DNA of 64,000 nt from Paenibacillus endoradicis (GTDB lineage Bacteria > Bacillota > Bacilli > Paenibacillales > Paenibacillaceae). Every line of letters starts with the position of its first letter. Positions within the stretch are counted from its first letter, which is position 1. The DNA lies in the NCBI RefSeq assembly GCF_024721975.1, contig NZ_JANQBB010000007.1, positions 1 to 64,000 on the forward strand. Direction: 5' to 3'. Positions 1-8,574 of the stretch are shown one piece after another. The translations under genes were made by a program, and so were the position numbers. Under the pieces are notes generated by a model, which made no database searches, was not told where the DNA came from, and saw only the letters and a program-made list of their open reading frames with translations.

Positions 1-76
1 GAGGTTGATAGGTTCGGGGTGTAAGTGTAGCAATACATGTAGCTGACGAATACTAATCGGTCGAGGGCTTATCCTA
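1..76 (+). rRNA. 23S ribosomal RNA, 3' end (partial)
   Basis: The window opens inside the last stretch of a 23S rRNA gene: the segment with GACGAATACTAATCGGTCGA near 47-66 is the conserved 3'-terminal helix region of bacterial 23S. The exact 3' end is approximate. The downstream spacer (77-250) has the usual post-23S look (TCCAGTTTTCAAGG near 149) but contains no 5S rRNA gene before the tRNAs. Confidence 0.9.
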
Positions 77-205
77 AAAATCTTTTCTTTGCGCAGGCAA
101 GAAAAGTACATCGCAAGAGATTCACTTTGGAGTTTTACCTTTCACATCCAGTTTTCAAGGTGCAAAAACCTTGTATCTAAGCTATAATTTTACCGAAAAT
201 TGTAG

Positions 206-234
206 TTGACAAGTTCATCATAATCCAGTAAGAT
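206..234 (+). promoter_or_regulatory. Promoter of the tRNA cluster
   Basis: TTGACA (206-211), a 17-base spacer and TAAGAT (229-234) lie 19 bases before the first tRNA. This is a good sigma-A promoter and suggests the tRNAs can be transcribed independently of the rRNA operon. Confidence 0.7.
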
Positions 235-252
235 GGACAAGTCTTAAATTGT

Positions 253-329
253 GGCGGTGTAGCTCAGCTGGCTAGAGCGTACGGTTCATACCCGTGAGGT
301 CGGGGGTTCGATCCCCTTCGCCGCTACCA
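253..329 (+). tRNA. tRNA-Met (anticodon CAT), elongator type
   Basis: Cloverleaf with acceptor GGCGGTG pairing CGCCGCT (two wobble pairs), anticodon loop TTCATAC, T-loop TTCGATC and encoded CCA. It lacks the three G-C pairs of the initiator anticodon stem, and G1 pairs with U72, so it reads as elongator Met. A CAT tRNA of the Ile2 (lysidine) type cannot be fully excluded by eye. Confidence 0.9.
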
Positions 330-334
330 CAAAT

Positions 335-410
335 GGAGGATTAGCTCAGCTGGGAGAGCATCTGCCTTACAAGCAGAGGGTCGGCGGTTCGATCCCGTCA
401 TCCTCCACCA
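335..410 (+). tRNA. tRNA-Val (anticodon TAC)
   Basis: Acceptor GGAGGAT pairs with ATCCTCC; anticodon loop CTTACAA gives TAC (Val); CCA is encoded. It follows tRNA-Met by five bases. Confidence 0.95.
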
Positions 411-416
411 TATTAT

Positions 417-492
<76 letters not shown>

Positions 493-524
493 ATTTTTAC
501 TGGATAGAAGAATTTTATTAATAC

Positions 525-601
525 GGAGCTGTGGTGTAGAGGCCTAACATGCCTGCCTGTCACGCAGGAGACCGCGAGTTCGAATCTCGTCAGCTCCGCC
601 A
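525..601 (+). tRNA. tRNA-Asp (anticodon GTC)
   Basis: Acceptor GGAGCTG pairs with CAGCTCC; the anticodon loop contains GTC between CCTGC and GCAGG; discriminator G and CCA are encoded. Confidence 0.95.
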
Positions 602-619
602 TTATTTCTTCTATTATAA

Positions 620-695
620 GGCTCGGTAGCTCAGTCGGTAGAGCAAAGGACTGAAAATCCTTGTGTCGGCGGTTCGATTCCGTTCCGAGCCACCA
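620..695 (+). tRNA. tRNA-Phe (anticodon GAA)
   Basis: Acceptor GGCTCGG pairs with CCGAGCC; the anticodon loop CTGAAAA carries GAA; CCA is encoded. Confidence 0.95.
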
Positions 696-708
696 TTTTT
701 TTAACCGT

Positions 709-793
709 GGAGGATTAGTGAAGTGGCTAAACACGGCAGACTGTAAATCTGCTCTCTTCGAGTTCGGTGGTTCGAATCCATCATCCTCCACCA
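709..793 (+). tRNA. tRNA-Tyr (anticodon GTA)
   Basis: An 85-nt class II tRNA with a long variable arm; acceptor GGAGGAT/ATCCTCC, anticodon loop CTGTAAA gives GTA; CCA is encoded. Confidence 0.95.
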
Positions 794-807
794 CTTCTAT
801 TTTATAG

Positions 808-883
808 GAGCCATTAGCTCAGTTGGTAGAGCACCTGACTTTTAATCAGGGTGTCGAAGGTTCGAGTCCTTCATGGCTCACCA
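808..883 (+). tRNA. tRNA-Lys (anticodon TTT)
   Basis: Acceptor GAGCCAT pairs with ATGGCTC; the anticodon loop CTTTTAA carries TTT; CCA is encoded. It is the last gene of the cluster. Confidence 0.95.
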
Positions 884-897
884 GTTATTAATCGAAC

Positions 898-921
898 AGA
901 GAGGGAAACCTCTCTTTTTTT
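898..921 (+). terminator. Intrinsic terminator of the tRNA cluster
   Basis: Perfect 7-bp stem AGAGAGG / CCTCTCT with a GAAA loop, followed by a T run. Confidence 0.9.
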
Positions 922-1011
922 GATTTTAAAATATAATTAACTTATAATGATAATTCGAATGATTCGCTAAATATATAGTTATTAAGTTACTATGAATGAG
1001 GAGAGGTCTTT

Positions 1012-1473
1012 TTGAAACTAGCCGAAGCATTACTTTATCGTGCAGATGCTCAGAAAAAAATAGCTCAATTAAAGCAGCGTTTGGAACGTGTAATAAAAGT
1101 TCAAGAAGGCGAACAACCGAGTGAAGACCCTGTAATATTACTTGAGGAATTGAAACTTGCTACAATAGATATGACACTTTGGATACAAAGAGTTAATCGT
1201 ACCAATGCTATAACTGCTTACAACGACCAATTAACTTTATCAGATGCGTTAATTGAAAGAGATCGTATCATGATGTATCGAAATGCTTTAGCTACTGTAT
1301 TAGAACAAGCATGCATTACGCAAGATCGATATAGTAGAACCGAAGTTAGATTTGAACGTACTGTTGATGTAAAAGAGATTCAAAAGGAAATAGATATATT
1401 ATCTAAGACTTATCGCGAAATGGATATAAGAATTCAAGAATTAAATTGGACTGTAGAACTTATTATACAATAA
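1012..1473 (+). CDS. DIP1984-family protein of unknown function
   Basis: A 153-residue, highly charged, mostly helical cytoplasmic protein starting at a TTG codon 11 bases after a strong GAGGAGAGG ribosome site. The start MKLAEALLYRADAQKKIAQLK and the ILLEELKLA segment recall the DIP1984/septicolysin-like family, whose cellular role is not established. No signal peptide or membrane segment is visible. It stands alone between the tRNA terminator and a large hairpin. The family call is from memory of the N-terminal pattern; the function is unknown. Confidence 0.75.
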   Translation: MKLAEALLYRADAQKKIAQLKQRLERVIKVQEGEQPSEDPVILLEELKLATIDMTLWIQRVNRTNAITAYNDQLTLSDALIERDRIMMYRNALATVLEQACITQDRYSRTEVRFERTVDVKEIQKEIDILSKTYREMDIRIQELNWTVELIIQ

Positions 1474-1702
1474 TATTGTAGGTAGACGGATCAATTGAAG
1501 CGAGCATGACCCGCCAACAGGGCAAGTTGGAACTAAACTGCGGACTAGGGCAATCCATTTTTACGTTTAGCCCAGCAAAGTTACTTATGAGCGATAGCTC
1601 TGTACCGATTACAATGTACATTTAATACCATGTGCTGATCAATTGTTCTGTCGAGGGTGGGAATGGGGACAATATATATTACTATATTCTATTAATAACA
1701 AA
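1474..1702 (+). other. Non-coding stretch before a strong terminator; possible leader or small RNA
   Basis: About 230 bases hold no credible ORF. The 5' part is GC-richer than the surroundings and contains short complementary pieces (for example CTAAAC near 1534 and GTTTAG near 1564). TGATCAATTG-like words occur near both ends. It ends in a long hairpin with a T run. It may simply be the 3' UTR of the upstream gene; a small RNA is only a suggestion. Confidence 0.3.
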
Positions 1703-1754
1703 GAGGTCTTCTTAACGATAGTTTTTAAACTATTGTTAAGAAGACCCCTTTTTG
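1703..1754 (+). terminator. Long-stem terminator between convergent genes
   Basis: A stem of about 20 bp (GGTCTTCTTAACGATAGTTT and its complement, near perfect) followed by CCTTTTT. The plus-strand T run is good. On the minus strand it could also stop the FMN reductase transcript. Confidence 0.85.
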
Positions 1755-1763
1755 TAAACTTAA

Positions 1764-2303
1764 TTATTGCAAATATTTAGTTAACTCTTTTACGGTTTCT
1801 GAAAGTCTAGTTTGCGTATCAGCATCCAAAGTAAATATATACTCTCCAGATTCAAGTTGCTCACGAGTAACTGCAGAATCCGTAGCATAGACACTCTTAG
1901 TATATTGACGTGCTCCCATAGAGGCTAGTACAGGTTTCAAGGAATAATCGATAGCAAGTAAATGTGCCATGGAACCAGCGATGAAGACAGGAGTAATAAT
2001 TTTCCCTTCAAATCCTTTTTGCGGCAATAGATCGATATATGCTTTCAACACACCAGTGAATGAAGCTTTATATACTGGGCTTGCAACAATAACGGCATCT
2101 GCTTGATCAATGAGCTCATTAGCAGCGATAATATGTGGACTATTAAAACGTGTATATACTAGATCCTCAGGAGGCAAATCTACAACATGAATGGCAGCCG
2201 TTTGAAATCCAGCTTCTGATAATGTTTGACGAATATAATTGGTCATTCCGTTAAGTCTCGAACTGGAATTCGGACTGCCTGATAAAATAACAACCTTATG
2301 CAT
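1764..2303 (-). CDS. NADPH-dependent FMN reductase, SsuE-like
   Basis: A 179-residue flavodoxin-fold protein. It starts VVILSGSPNSSSR, the FMN phosphate-binding loop of the NADPH-dependent FMN reductase family, and has ASPVYKASFTG in the middle, the second flavin loop. Such enzymes use NADPH to make FMNH2 for two-component monooxygenases, classically sulfonate desulfurisation. No partner monooxygenase gene lies next to it here, so the substrate system is unknown. The start follows AGGAGG at 2317-2322. Its leader carries the tandem 65-nt repeat also seen before hisF, clpP and tpiA. Confidence 0.85.
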   Translation of the reverse strand: MHKVVILSGSPNSSSRLNGMTNYIRQTLSEAGFQTAAIHVVDLPPEDLVYTRFNSPHIIAANELIDQADAVIVASPVYKASFTGVLKAYIDLLPQKGFEGKIITPVFIAGSMAHLLAIDYSLKPVLASMGARQYTKSVYATDSAVTREQLESGEYIFTLDADTQTRLSETVKELTKYLQ

Positions 2304-2316
2304 AATTTTATAGTAT

Positions 2317-2445
2317 CCTCCTAAAACTTAATATTGCTTAGTTAATATGTTTCCATCCAACAAAAATAGCTTCAAAAGATATAGCCTTAAACTTTTTGTC
2401 ATCTAATTAACATGCTTCCTGCTAATAAAAAGTAGCAACGAAAGC
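2317..2445 (-). repeat. Tandem pair of leader elements (family B) before the FMN reductase
   Basis: Read on the minus strand, the distal copy (about 2386-2445) begins GCTTTCGTTGCTACTTTT and closes with CAAAAAGTTTAAG. The proximal copy (about 2317-2385) is more diverged, but ends AAGTTTTAGGAGG, merging with the ribosome site. Same architecture as the pairs at 13657-13787, 25356-25484 and 29562-29694; this is the most degenerate of the four. Confidence 0.6.
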
Positions 2446-2609
2446 TTATGACTATGCAATTATAAGTATATATATGTGTGTATAAACTGCTATCAAGCGT
2501 ATCACGAAGTAACGATAAGGGTCAAGAAACAAGCACAGAGGTTAATTGTATCCCAGACCCATTAATATGGTACAATTACGGAAACTGCATCTATGGGAGA
2601 GTGTCTAGT

Positions 2610-3731
2610 ATGAGTGTTATAGATATGACGAAACAATTAGAACAAATATTGAATTGTTCTGTTATACGTAGCAATAGAAGTTTGGAAGATATCGCTATAT
2701 TTATAGGACCTTCGTACGAGAACGCTACTATAGAAAAGGGACAGTATATTGAAGGAAAGCATGATTGCTGGTTAGTAATGGATTTATTCGCAGATTATTG
2801 CGAGGTGATTGAATTTCAACAGAAAAAGTTAAGTGCAACAGAAATGCAACTTATCGCAATTCTACTATTAAATAAGACGAGTGTTACACTCGATAACCAA
2901 TATGCAGGTATGACGAAGATTGAGAAGCAGGCAACAAAATTAGGTGAATGGCTGCAAGGTCAAATGGATACTCATGCAACGAGGTCAAATATTCCTGAGC
3001 ATCTTATTATGGCGAGTTCTCTATATCATGAGATGGTTCCAATTCTACTAATTGCTGATAGTTCCATGCAATCTCAGAGTAGTTATGCAGAACTGGACAA
3101 GCTCCTTCGTTCTTTCTTATCTGAAGATGTGTTACTTATTCCATTGCCACATGATGAATGGTTAATATGGGGACCAACCTCATTGCTAAAAGATGATGAT
3201 TCCTCCGATTCTGATCATATGAATGAAGAGACAATAGAAGATAGTTTAGCTAATATTGCTCATGGCTTACACGATATGCTAGCTAGTGAATGGATTGGTG
3301 AAAGTCAGCTTGCAATTACCTATCCTATAGTACCCGCTAAATCAATGGTTGAGACCGTAGGACAACTAAGAGAGAGTATTCATATCGGGCGTAAGTTTCA
3401 TGTCGGAAACAATATACATTTGCCATGGCTACTTCAATTAGAAGTACTATTGCATGCGATACCTGAAGTTCATCGTCAGAAGTATTTAGAACAATCATTG
3501 AAACGTGCAGAATTATTTGTAGAGTCAGAAATGTTGGCTACTTTAGAGACTTTTTTCAATCTGGATTGTAATGTTAGTGAAACAGCTAAGAAATTATACA
3601 TTCATCGAAATACGCTATTATATCGTTTAGATAAGTTGAAACATGAGACGGGACTTGATGTTAGATTGTTCCGTGATGCCGTATTAGTGAAGATAATTTT
3701 ACTATTGTACAAAGTTACGAAAACGCATTAA
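2610..3731 (+). CDS. PucR/CdaR-type helix-turn-helix regulator
   Basis: A 373-residue transcription factor. The C-terminal 60 residues (LETFFNLDCNVSETAKKLYI then HRNTLLYRLDKL) match the PucR C-terminal helix-turn-helix, where HRNTLxYRL is the hallmark of the family. The upstream part has no recognisable ligand domain. The frame is open to 2478, but I place the start at ATG 2610: it follows GGGAGA, and a likely -10 (TACAAT near 2571) would start the transcript just before it. Being next to the MsmX-like ATPase it may control sugar uptake, but that is only a neighbourhood guess. Confidence 0.8.
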   Translation: MSVIDMTKQLEQILNCSVIRSNRSLEDIAIFIGPSYENATIEKGQYIEGKHDCWLVMDLFADYCEVIEFQQKKLSATEMQLIAILLLNKTSVTLDNQYAGMTKIEKQATKLGEWLQGQMDTHATRSNIPEHLIMASSLYHEMVPILLIADSSMQSQSSYAELDKLLRSFLSEDVLLIPLPHDEWLIWGPTSLLKDDDSSDSDHMNEETIEDSLANIAHGLHDMLASEWIGESQLAITYPIVPAKSMVETVGQLRESIHIGRKFHVGNNIHLPWLLQLEVLLHAIPEVHRQKYLEQSLKRAELFVESEMLATLETFFNLDCNVSETAKKLYIHRNTLLYRLDKLKHETGLDVRLFRDAVLVKIILLLYKVTKTH

Positions 3732-3819
3732 CTTTTTTGTAAAGTATGTGCATAGTCAATAGTCTACACTTAGGATAAGATAAGGACATAAGAAAATTTC
3801 ACTTTAGGGGGAAATACAC

Positions 3820-4941
3820 ATGGCAGGCGTACGTTTAGAAGGAATTTATAAAAAATATCCAGGAACTGAAAGAGCTTCCGTAACTGATGTTAATCTTGAT
3901 ATTAAAGACAAAGAATTCTTGGTACTAGTTGGTCCGTCTGGTTGCGGTAAATCCACAACTCTTCGTATGATCGCTGGTCTTGAAGAAATCTCTGAAGGTA
4001 AACTATTCATCGGCGACCGTTTGGTAAACGATGTAGCTCCAAAAGATCGTGACATCGCGATGGTATTCCAATCATACGCTTTGTATCCACATATGAACGT
4101 ATACCAAAACATGGCTTTTGGTTTGAAACTTCGTAAATTCAAAAAAGCTGATATCGACAAACGTGTTCGTGAAGCAGCTACAATTCTTGATATTGTACAT
4201 TTGTTAGATCGTAAGCCAAAAGCTCTTTCTGGTGGTCAACGTCAACGTGTTGCACTTGGTCGTGCAATCGTTCGTGAACCTCAAGTATTCCTTATGGATG
4301 AGCCGCTTTCTAACTTGGATGCAAAACTTCGTGGACAAATGCGTGCGGAAATCTCTAAATTGACTAAACGTCTAGAGACTACAACAATCTACGTAACGCA
4401 TGACCAAATCGAAGCAATGACAATGGGTGACCGTATCGTTGTAATGAAAGACGGTTTCATTCAACAAACAGCTTCTCCTGAAGAACTGTACAACAACCCA
4501 GTTAATATCTTTGTTGCAGGTTTCATTGGATCTCCATCTATGAACTTCATCACTGGTGCAATTACTGAGCAAGCTGGCGAAGTTAAATTCAAAGCTAGTG
4601 GTGTAGATGTAGTTGTTCCTGAAGGTAAAGCAGCTATTCTTCGTTCTAAAGGTTTCATTGGTAAAGATGTTGTTCTAGGTATTCGTCCAGAGGATCTTCA
4701 TGAAGAGCCTGTGTTCCTAGAAGCTTCTCCAAAAACTATCGTTTCAGCTAACATCGAAGTTGCTGAAAACCTTGGTCACGAAATGTACCTATACCTTAAC
4801 GGTATCGGCACTGATTCTGTAATCGCTCGTGTAGATGGTCGTTCTACTCTACGTGATGGCGCTACAGTAAAACTTGCAATCGATATGAATAAAGTTCACA
4901 TCTTTGATAAAGAGACTGAACTTAACATTTTCGAAAACTAA
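3820..4941 (+). CDS. ugpC: Sugar ABC transporter ATP-binding protein, MsmX/UgpC type
   Basis: A 373-residue ATPase energising carbohydrate ABC importers at the inner face of the membrane. Walker A GPSGCGKS, signature LSGGQRQRVALGRA, Walker B VFLMDEPLSNLD and the switch His in YVTHDQ are intact. The C-terminal 120 residues form the TOBE/OB regulatory domain of the MalK/UgpC/MsmX group. No permease or binding protein is adjacent, which fits the Bacillus picture of one shared ATPase serving several sugar importers. Strong GGGGGAAA ribosome site and codon choice like the glycolytic genes suggest high expression. It is monocistronic, ending in a terminator. Confidence 0.92.
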   Translation: MAGVRLEGIYKKYPGTERASVTDVNLDIKDKEFLVLVGPSGCGKSTTLRMIAGLEEISEGKLFIGDRLVNDVAPKDRDIAMVFQSYALYPHMNVYQNMAFGLKLRKFKKADIDKRVREAATILDIVHLLDRKPKALSGGQRQRVALGRAIVREPQVFLMDEPLSNLDAKLRGQMRAEISKLTKRLETTTIYVTHDQIEAMTMGDRIVVMKDGFIQQTASPEELYNNPVNIFVAGFIGSPSMNFITGAITEQAGEVKFKASGVDVVVPEGKAAILRSKGFIGKDVVLGIRPEDLHEEPVFLEASPKTIVSANIEVAENLGHEMYLYLNGIGTDSVIARVDGRSTLRDGATVKLAIDMNKVHIFDKETELNIFEN

Positions 4942-4952
4942 TTTATTATTAA

Positions 4953-4988
4953 GGCCTCACTGCAAACTATTGCGGTGGGGTTTTATTT
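4953..4988 (+). terminator. Terminator after ugpC
   Basis: CCTCACTGCAA pairs with TTGCGGTGGGG (one G-U pair), followed by TTTTATTTAT. Confidence 0.85.
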
Positions 4989-5012
4989 ATTTAAGGGAAT
5001 TTTATCCATTAG

Positions 5013-5046
5013 AAAAGAGCCATAACATTGCGTTTAGGCTCTTTTT
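5013..5046 (+). terminator. Second hairpin-T-run between ugpC and hprK
   Basis: AAAAGAGCC pairs with GGCTCTTTT, followed by more T. It lies 47 bases before the hprK ribosome site, so it is either a back-up terminator or a leader hairpin of hprK. Confidence 0.65.
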
Positions 5047-5108
5047 GCTATACCATTGAGACATGATGTAAGAAGGTTTATGGATTGTCATTGGAGGAGG
5101 AAATAAGT

Positions 5109-6047
5109 ATGCCGAAGAAAGTAAAGGTAGCTGAACTTGTTAGACATTTCCAACTGGAAGTTCTATCTGGGGAAGATGGATTAAAACGATTAATTACCGT
5201 AGATGATTTGTATAGACCTGGCTTAGAAATGGCAGGTTATTTTCATTATCACCCAATTGAGCGTATTCAAATATTAGGACGTACAGAAATATCGTTTATA
5301 AGTATGCTTCCAAGTGAAGAAAGACGTGAACGTATGCGTAAAATCTGTTTGGAAGAGACACCATGTATTCTTATTTCTCGCGGTTTGGAAGCACCAGAAG
5401 AGCTAATTGAATTTTCTAATGAAACTCAGATTCCTGTATTGCGAAGTAATATTGCAACAACGATATTATCTAGCCGGATTACAGATTTTCTTGAAAATAA
5501 ATTAGCACCAACAGCTACTATCCATGGCGTACTTGTTGATGTGTATGGTGTAGGTATGCTAATTACTGGTGGTAGTGGGATCGGTAAAAGTGAAACTGCA
5601 TTAGAGTTAGTGAAACGTGGACATCGGTTAATTGCTGACGATGCAGTGGAAATTAGACAAACATCCGATGGTAAATTAACAGGTACCGCACCTGAACTTA
5701 TTCGTCATTTGCTTGAAATTCGTGGTCTAGGCATTATCAATGTTATGACATTGTTCGGAGCAGGTGCTGTTCGTACACAGAAACGAATTGGTCTAGTCAT
5801 TCGTCTTGAAAATTGGCAACAAGATAAACAATATGATCGTTTGGGTCTTGATGAAGAAAAAACTCAAATTATTGAAACGAATGTACCACTCGTGACGATT
5901 CCTGTAAGACCTGGACGTAACCTCGCGGTAATTATAGAAGTGGCAGCAATGAATTTCCGTTTGAAACGAATGGGATATAATGCTGCACTACAATTTACGA
6001 ATAAATTAACTGAGACAATTGCAGATGATATGGATGATTACGATTGA
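5109..6047 (+). CDS. hprK: HPr kinase/phosphorylase
   Basis: A 312-residue bifunctional enzyme that phosphorylates and dephosphorylates Ser46 of HPr and Crh, the sensor step of carbon catabolite repression. The P-loop GGSGIGKSE is near residue 152, followed by the capping HPrK region [17 protein letters not shown] and the family signature [12 protein letters not shown] chose ATG 5109 because GGAGGAGG ends at 5100; an upstream in-frame start would lie in front of that site. It begins the hprK-lgt-ppaX-yvoF cluster known from Bacillus. Its HPr-type substrate is encoded in this window at 22289. Confidence 0.95.
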   Translation: MPKKVKVAELVRHFQLEVLSGEDGLKRLITVDDLYRPGLEMAGYFHYHPIERIQILGRTEISFISMLPSEERRERMRKICLEETPCILISRGLEAPEELIEFSNETQIPVLRSNIATTILSSRITDFLENKLAPTATIHGVLVDVYGVGMLITGGSGIGKSETALELVKRGHRLIADDAVEIRQTSDGKLTGTAPELIRHLLEIRGLGIINVMTLFGAGAVRTQKRIGLVIRLENWQQDKQYDRLGLDEEKTQIIETNVPLVTIPVRPGRNLAVIIEVAAMNFRLKRMGYNAALQFTNKLTETIADDMDDYD

Positions 6048-6095
6048 GAAATAGTTGTGATGTAGCTGGAATTAATATTGAAAGGGTGAATATCA

Positions 6096-7223
6096 TTGGA
6101 ATTGGTGCTTAATCCAATCATGTTAGAAATCGGTCCGTTAATCATTCGCTGGTATGGTGTTATTCTGGCATTAGGTGCAGTAGCAGGACTGTTATTAGCT
6201 ATTCAAGAAGGTAAAAGATTTGGAATTAAGTCTGAATTTTTTATGGATTTATTATTAATAGGAGCCCCTACAGCAATTATTGCCGCACGGATATACTATG
6301 TGGCATTTCAATGGGACCATTATAAAAACAATCTAGGCGATATAGTTAAAATATGGGAGGGCGGTATTGCGATTTATGGCGCAATAGCAGGCGCGCTCAT
6401 ATGTGGATACTTTTTCAGTAAAGCAAAAGGCTATAGTTTCTGGAGAATAGCTGATATTTGTGCTCCTGGGTTATTAATTGGTCAAATGATTGGTCGCTGG
6501 GGTAATTTTGTTAACCAAGAAGCTTATGGTGGTCCAGTAGAGGAATCATTTCTAAGAGACACATTACATATTCCGAACTTTATTGTTGAGCAGATGTATA
6601 TTATAAAAGATAGTACATTTGTTCATCCAACATTTTTATATGAATCGCTTTGGAGTTTATTAGGGTTAATCCTACTGTTCGTAATCCGTCGTCGTAGTTT
6701 CTTACGTGAAGGTGAATTAATCGCAACTTATATTGGTTGGTATTCTATTGGTCGTTTCTTCATTGAAGCTCTTCGTACGGACAGCCTTGGATTTGTTGGT
6801 CCAACATGGTTAGCTAACCTTATCAATGGACTATGGACACCGATGGAAGTCGTATTCCAACAAGGATACATGTCTCCAGCTTACGGAAATATTCGTAGTT
6901 CACAATTAGTAGCATTACTACTTGTTCTAGGTGCAATTATTTTCGTAATCGTACGTCGTATCAACATTAAAACAATTACTTATTATAATGATCCTCTTAT
7001 TTCTTCAAAGGCAGTAACTGCTATCGGGGTGGATCAAGTAGCGGATAGTCATGCAAAGAAATCATTAAAGAACAAAGCTGATAGTGCATCTACTATTGTT
7101 GATTCTAAACCAGATTCAACAAAGAAAACGGATAACCAAGGCTCAGATTCTAAGGCGGAACAACATACTGATGAAGGTGGACACGCTGATTCATCAGGTG
7201 GAGATAGTGGTGGCGGAGAATAA
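6096..7223 (+). CDS. lgt: Prolipoprotein diacylglyceryl transferase with an extended C-terminal tail
   Basis: Integral membrane enzyme that moves diacylglycerol from phosphatidylglycerol to the lipobox cysteine of prolipoproteins. Several membrane helices are visible, with the signature GRWGNFVNQEAYG near residue 132-144. It starts with TTG after AAAGGGTG. The enzyme proper ends near residue 295 (VIVRRINIK). The remaining 80 residues are hydrophilic and rich in Ser, Asp, Lys and Gly, ending in a glycine-rich stretch; this tail is longer than in Bacillus Lgt and has no domain I recognise. Substrates in the window include the ZinT lipoprotein. Confidence 0.93.
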   Translation: MELVLNPIMLEIGPLIIRWYGVILALGAVAGLLLAIQEGKRFGIKSEFFMDLLLIGAPTAIIAARIYYVAFQWDHYKNNLGDIVKIWEGGIAIYGAIAGALICGYFFSKAKGYSFWRIADICAPGLLIGQMIGRWGNFVNQEAYGGPVEESFLRDTLHIPNFIVEQMYIIKDSTFVHPTFLYESLWSLLGLILLFVIRRRSFLREGELIATYIGWYSIGRFFIEALRTDSLGFVGPTWLANLINGLWTPMEVVFQQGYMSPAYGNIRSSQLVALLLVLGAIIFVIVRRINIKTITYYNDPLISSKAVTAIGVDQVADSHAKKSLKNKADSASTIVDSKPDSTKKTDNQGSDSKAEQHTDEGGHADSSGGDSGGGE

Positions 7224-7258
7224 TTATCATTAACGATAAGATTAAAGGATGACATAAC

Positions 7259-7912
7259 ATGAGGGCATACGATACAGTACTATTCGATTTAGATGGCACT
7301 ATACTAGATACGAATGAATTAATAATTAGATCATTTATTGAGGCGTTACAAGGTACGGTTGATGAGAATTTTAATCGAGATCATATTATTCCTTCAATGG
7401 GAGCGCCATTAGCAGATCAGATGAAACGTTTTTCAGGTTTGGAAGATGTAGAACATCTTGTTGTAGCTTATCGCGAAGTAAACTTACGGCTTCATGATGA
7501 GTATGTAAAGGCATTTGATTACGTACTTGAAGTGTTGGAACGTTTACATCAAGATGGTGTGAAAATTGGTGTTGTAACGACGAAAATGCGTTTAACGACA
7601 GATCGTGGATTAGATTTTGTTGGTATTACGAAATACATGGACGCAGTTATTACAATTGATGACGTAGTCAATGCTAAGCCTCATGCAGAGCCTGTTCAAA
7701 AGGCTTTAGCACTACTAGGTGTAGGTCCGGAAAAAGCGCTTATGGTCGGTGATAGTACAGTTGATATTTTGTCAGGAATTAATGCAGGTGTTGATACTGT
7801 AGCTGTTGCATGGTCAATGAAGGGTGAGCAAGTATTGAAAGAAGTAGGAGCGAAATATGTCATTCATGATATGCGCGATCTTTATGCAATTGTAGGATTG
7901 GAGATTAACTAA
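7259..7912 (+). CDS. ppaX: Pyrophosphatase PpaX (HAD family)
   Basis: A 217-residue haloacid-dehalogenase-fold phosphatase with motif I DLDGTILDTN at residue 9, motif II VVTTK and motif IV MVGDSTVDI. In Bacillus PpaX hydrolyses the pyrophosphate released when HprK dephosphorylates P-Ser-HPr, pulling that reaction forward. Its place right after hprK and lgt supports the assignment over a generic phosphoglycolate phosphatase. Confidence 0.9.
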   Translation: MRAYDTVLFDLDGTILDTNELIIRSFIEALQGTVDENFNRDHIIPSMGAPLADQMKRFSGLEDVEHLVVAYREVNLRLHDEYVKAFDYVLEVLERLHQDGVKIGVVTTKMRLTTDRGLDFVGITKYMDAVITIDDVVNAKPHAEPVQKALALLGVGPEKALMVGDSTVDILSGINAGVDTVAVAWSMKGEQVLKEVGAKYVIHDMRDLYAIVGLEIN

Positions 7913-7913
7913 T

Positions 7914-8405
7914 TTGCGGAAAATTACTCGTTATCCTATAGAAGGACCTAATTCTCTCTGGCAGGTCTATTCTACAGTTAGTTATTGGAAAGCCATTCGT
8001 AACTTTATAGCTATTCAGATCGCACGTTACTGTCCCAATCTTTCTATGAAAAATTGGATATATCGACGCGTATTAGGTATGAAGGTAGGGCAACATACTG
8101 CATTCGCATTAATGGTAATGGTTGATGTGTTTTTCCCTGAAAAAATTACAGTGGGCAACAATAGCATTATTGGATACAATACGACAATATTGACGCATGA
8201 ATATCTTATTAAAGAGTACCGAATCGGTGAAGTACTTATTGGTGCTAATGTTATGATTGGTGCCAATTGCACGATACTTCCAGGTGTTACCATTGGTGAT
8301 AATGCTGTCGTTGCTGCAGGCTCGCTTGTACATAAAGATGTTGCGCCAAATAGTTTTGTAGGTGGTAATCCAATGACCGTTATAGTGGAAAATAGGAACG
8401 AGTAA
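7914..8405 (+). CDS. yvoF: Left-handed beta-helix acyltransferase, YvoF-like
   Basis: A 163-residue protein whose C-terminal half has hexapeptide repeats (IGANVMIGANCTILPGVTIG), the left-handed parallel beta-helix of O-acetyltransferases. The catalytic-type His is in TILTHEY. The N-terminal 50 residues are basic with aromatic residues and may sit on the membrane. A TTG start one base after the ppaX stop shows tight coupling. The gene is in the same place as Bacillus yvoF; the acyl acceptor is unknown. Confidence 0.82.
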   Translation: MRKITRYPIEGPNSLWQVYSTVSYWKAIRNFIAIQIARYCPNLSMKNWIYRRVLGMKVGQHTAFALMVMVDVFFPEKITVGNNSIIGYNTTILTHEYLIKEYRIGEVLIGANVMIGANCTILPGVTIGDNAVVAAGSLVHKDVAPNSFVGGNPMTVIVENRNE

Positions 8406-8410
8406 ACCTC

Positions 8411-8460
8411 ATACCCTTATTACGAATATCTGACCTGCAGATATCGTAATAAGGGTATGT
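8411..8460 (+). terminator. Long inverted repeat after yvoF
   Basis: CATACCCTTATTACGA and CAGATATCGTAATAAGGGTATG form a stem of over 20 bp with one bulge. The T run after it is short (TTTG), so it may act as a bidirectional or weak terminator separating the hprK cluster from the his operon. Confidence 0.6.
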
Positions 8461-8470
8461 TTGTATCCAC

Positions 8471-8500
8471 TTGACTTTACTTATTATTGCATGCTAAAAT
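8471..8500 (+). promoter_or_regulatory. Promoter of the histidine operon
   Basis: TTGACT (8471-8476), 18 bases, TAAAAT (8495-8500). The leader to hisZ is only about 65 nt, too short for a T-box. Confidence 0.7.
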
Positions 8501-8574
8501 AGCAAAAACCTTTATTTTGTTAGCATGGTAATATATTAACGCTTTAATATAATAAAGAACTGAGGAGAACGGAT

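Noticed and set aside
8411..8570. T-box or other histidine-responsive leader before hisZ
   Set aside because: The promoter leaves a leader of only about 65 nt; no T-box sequence or specifier loop is visible.
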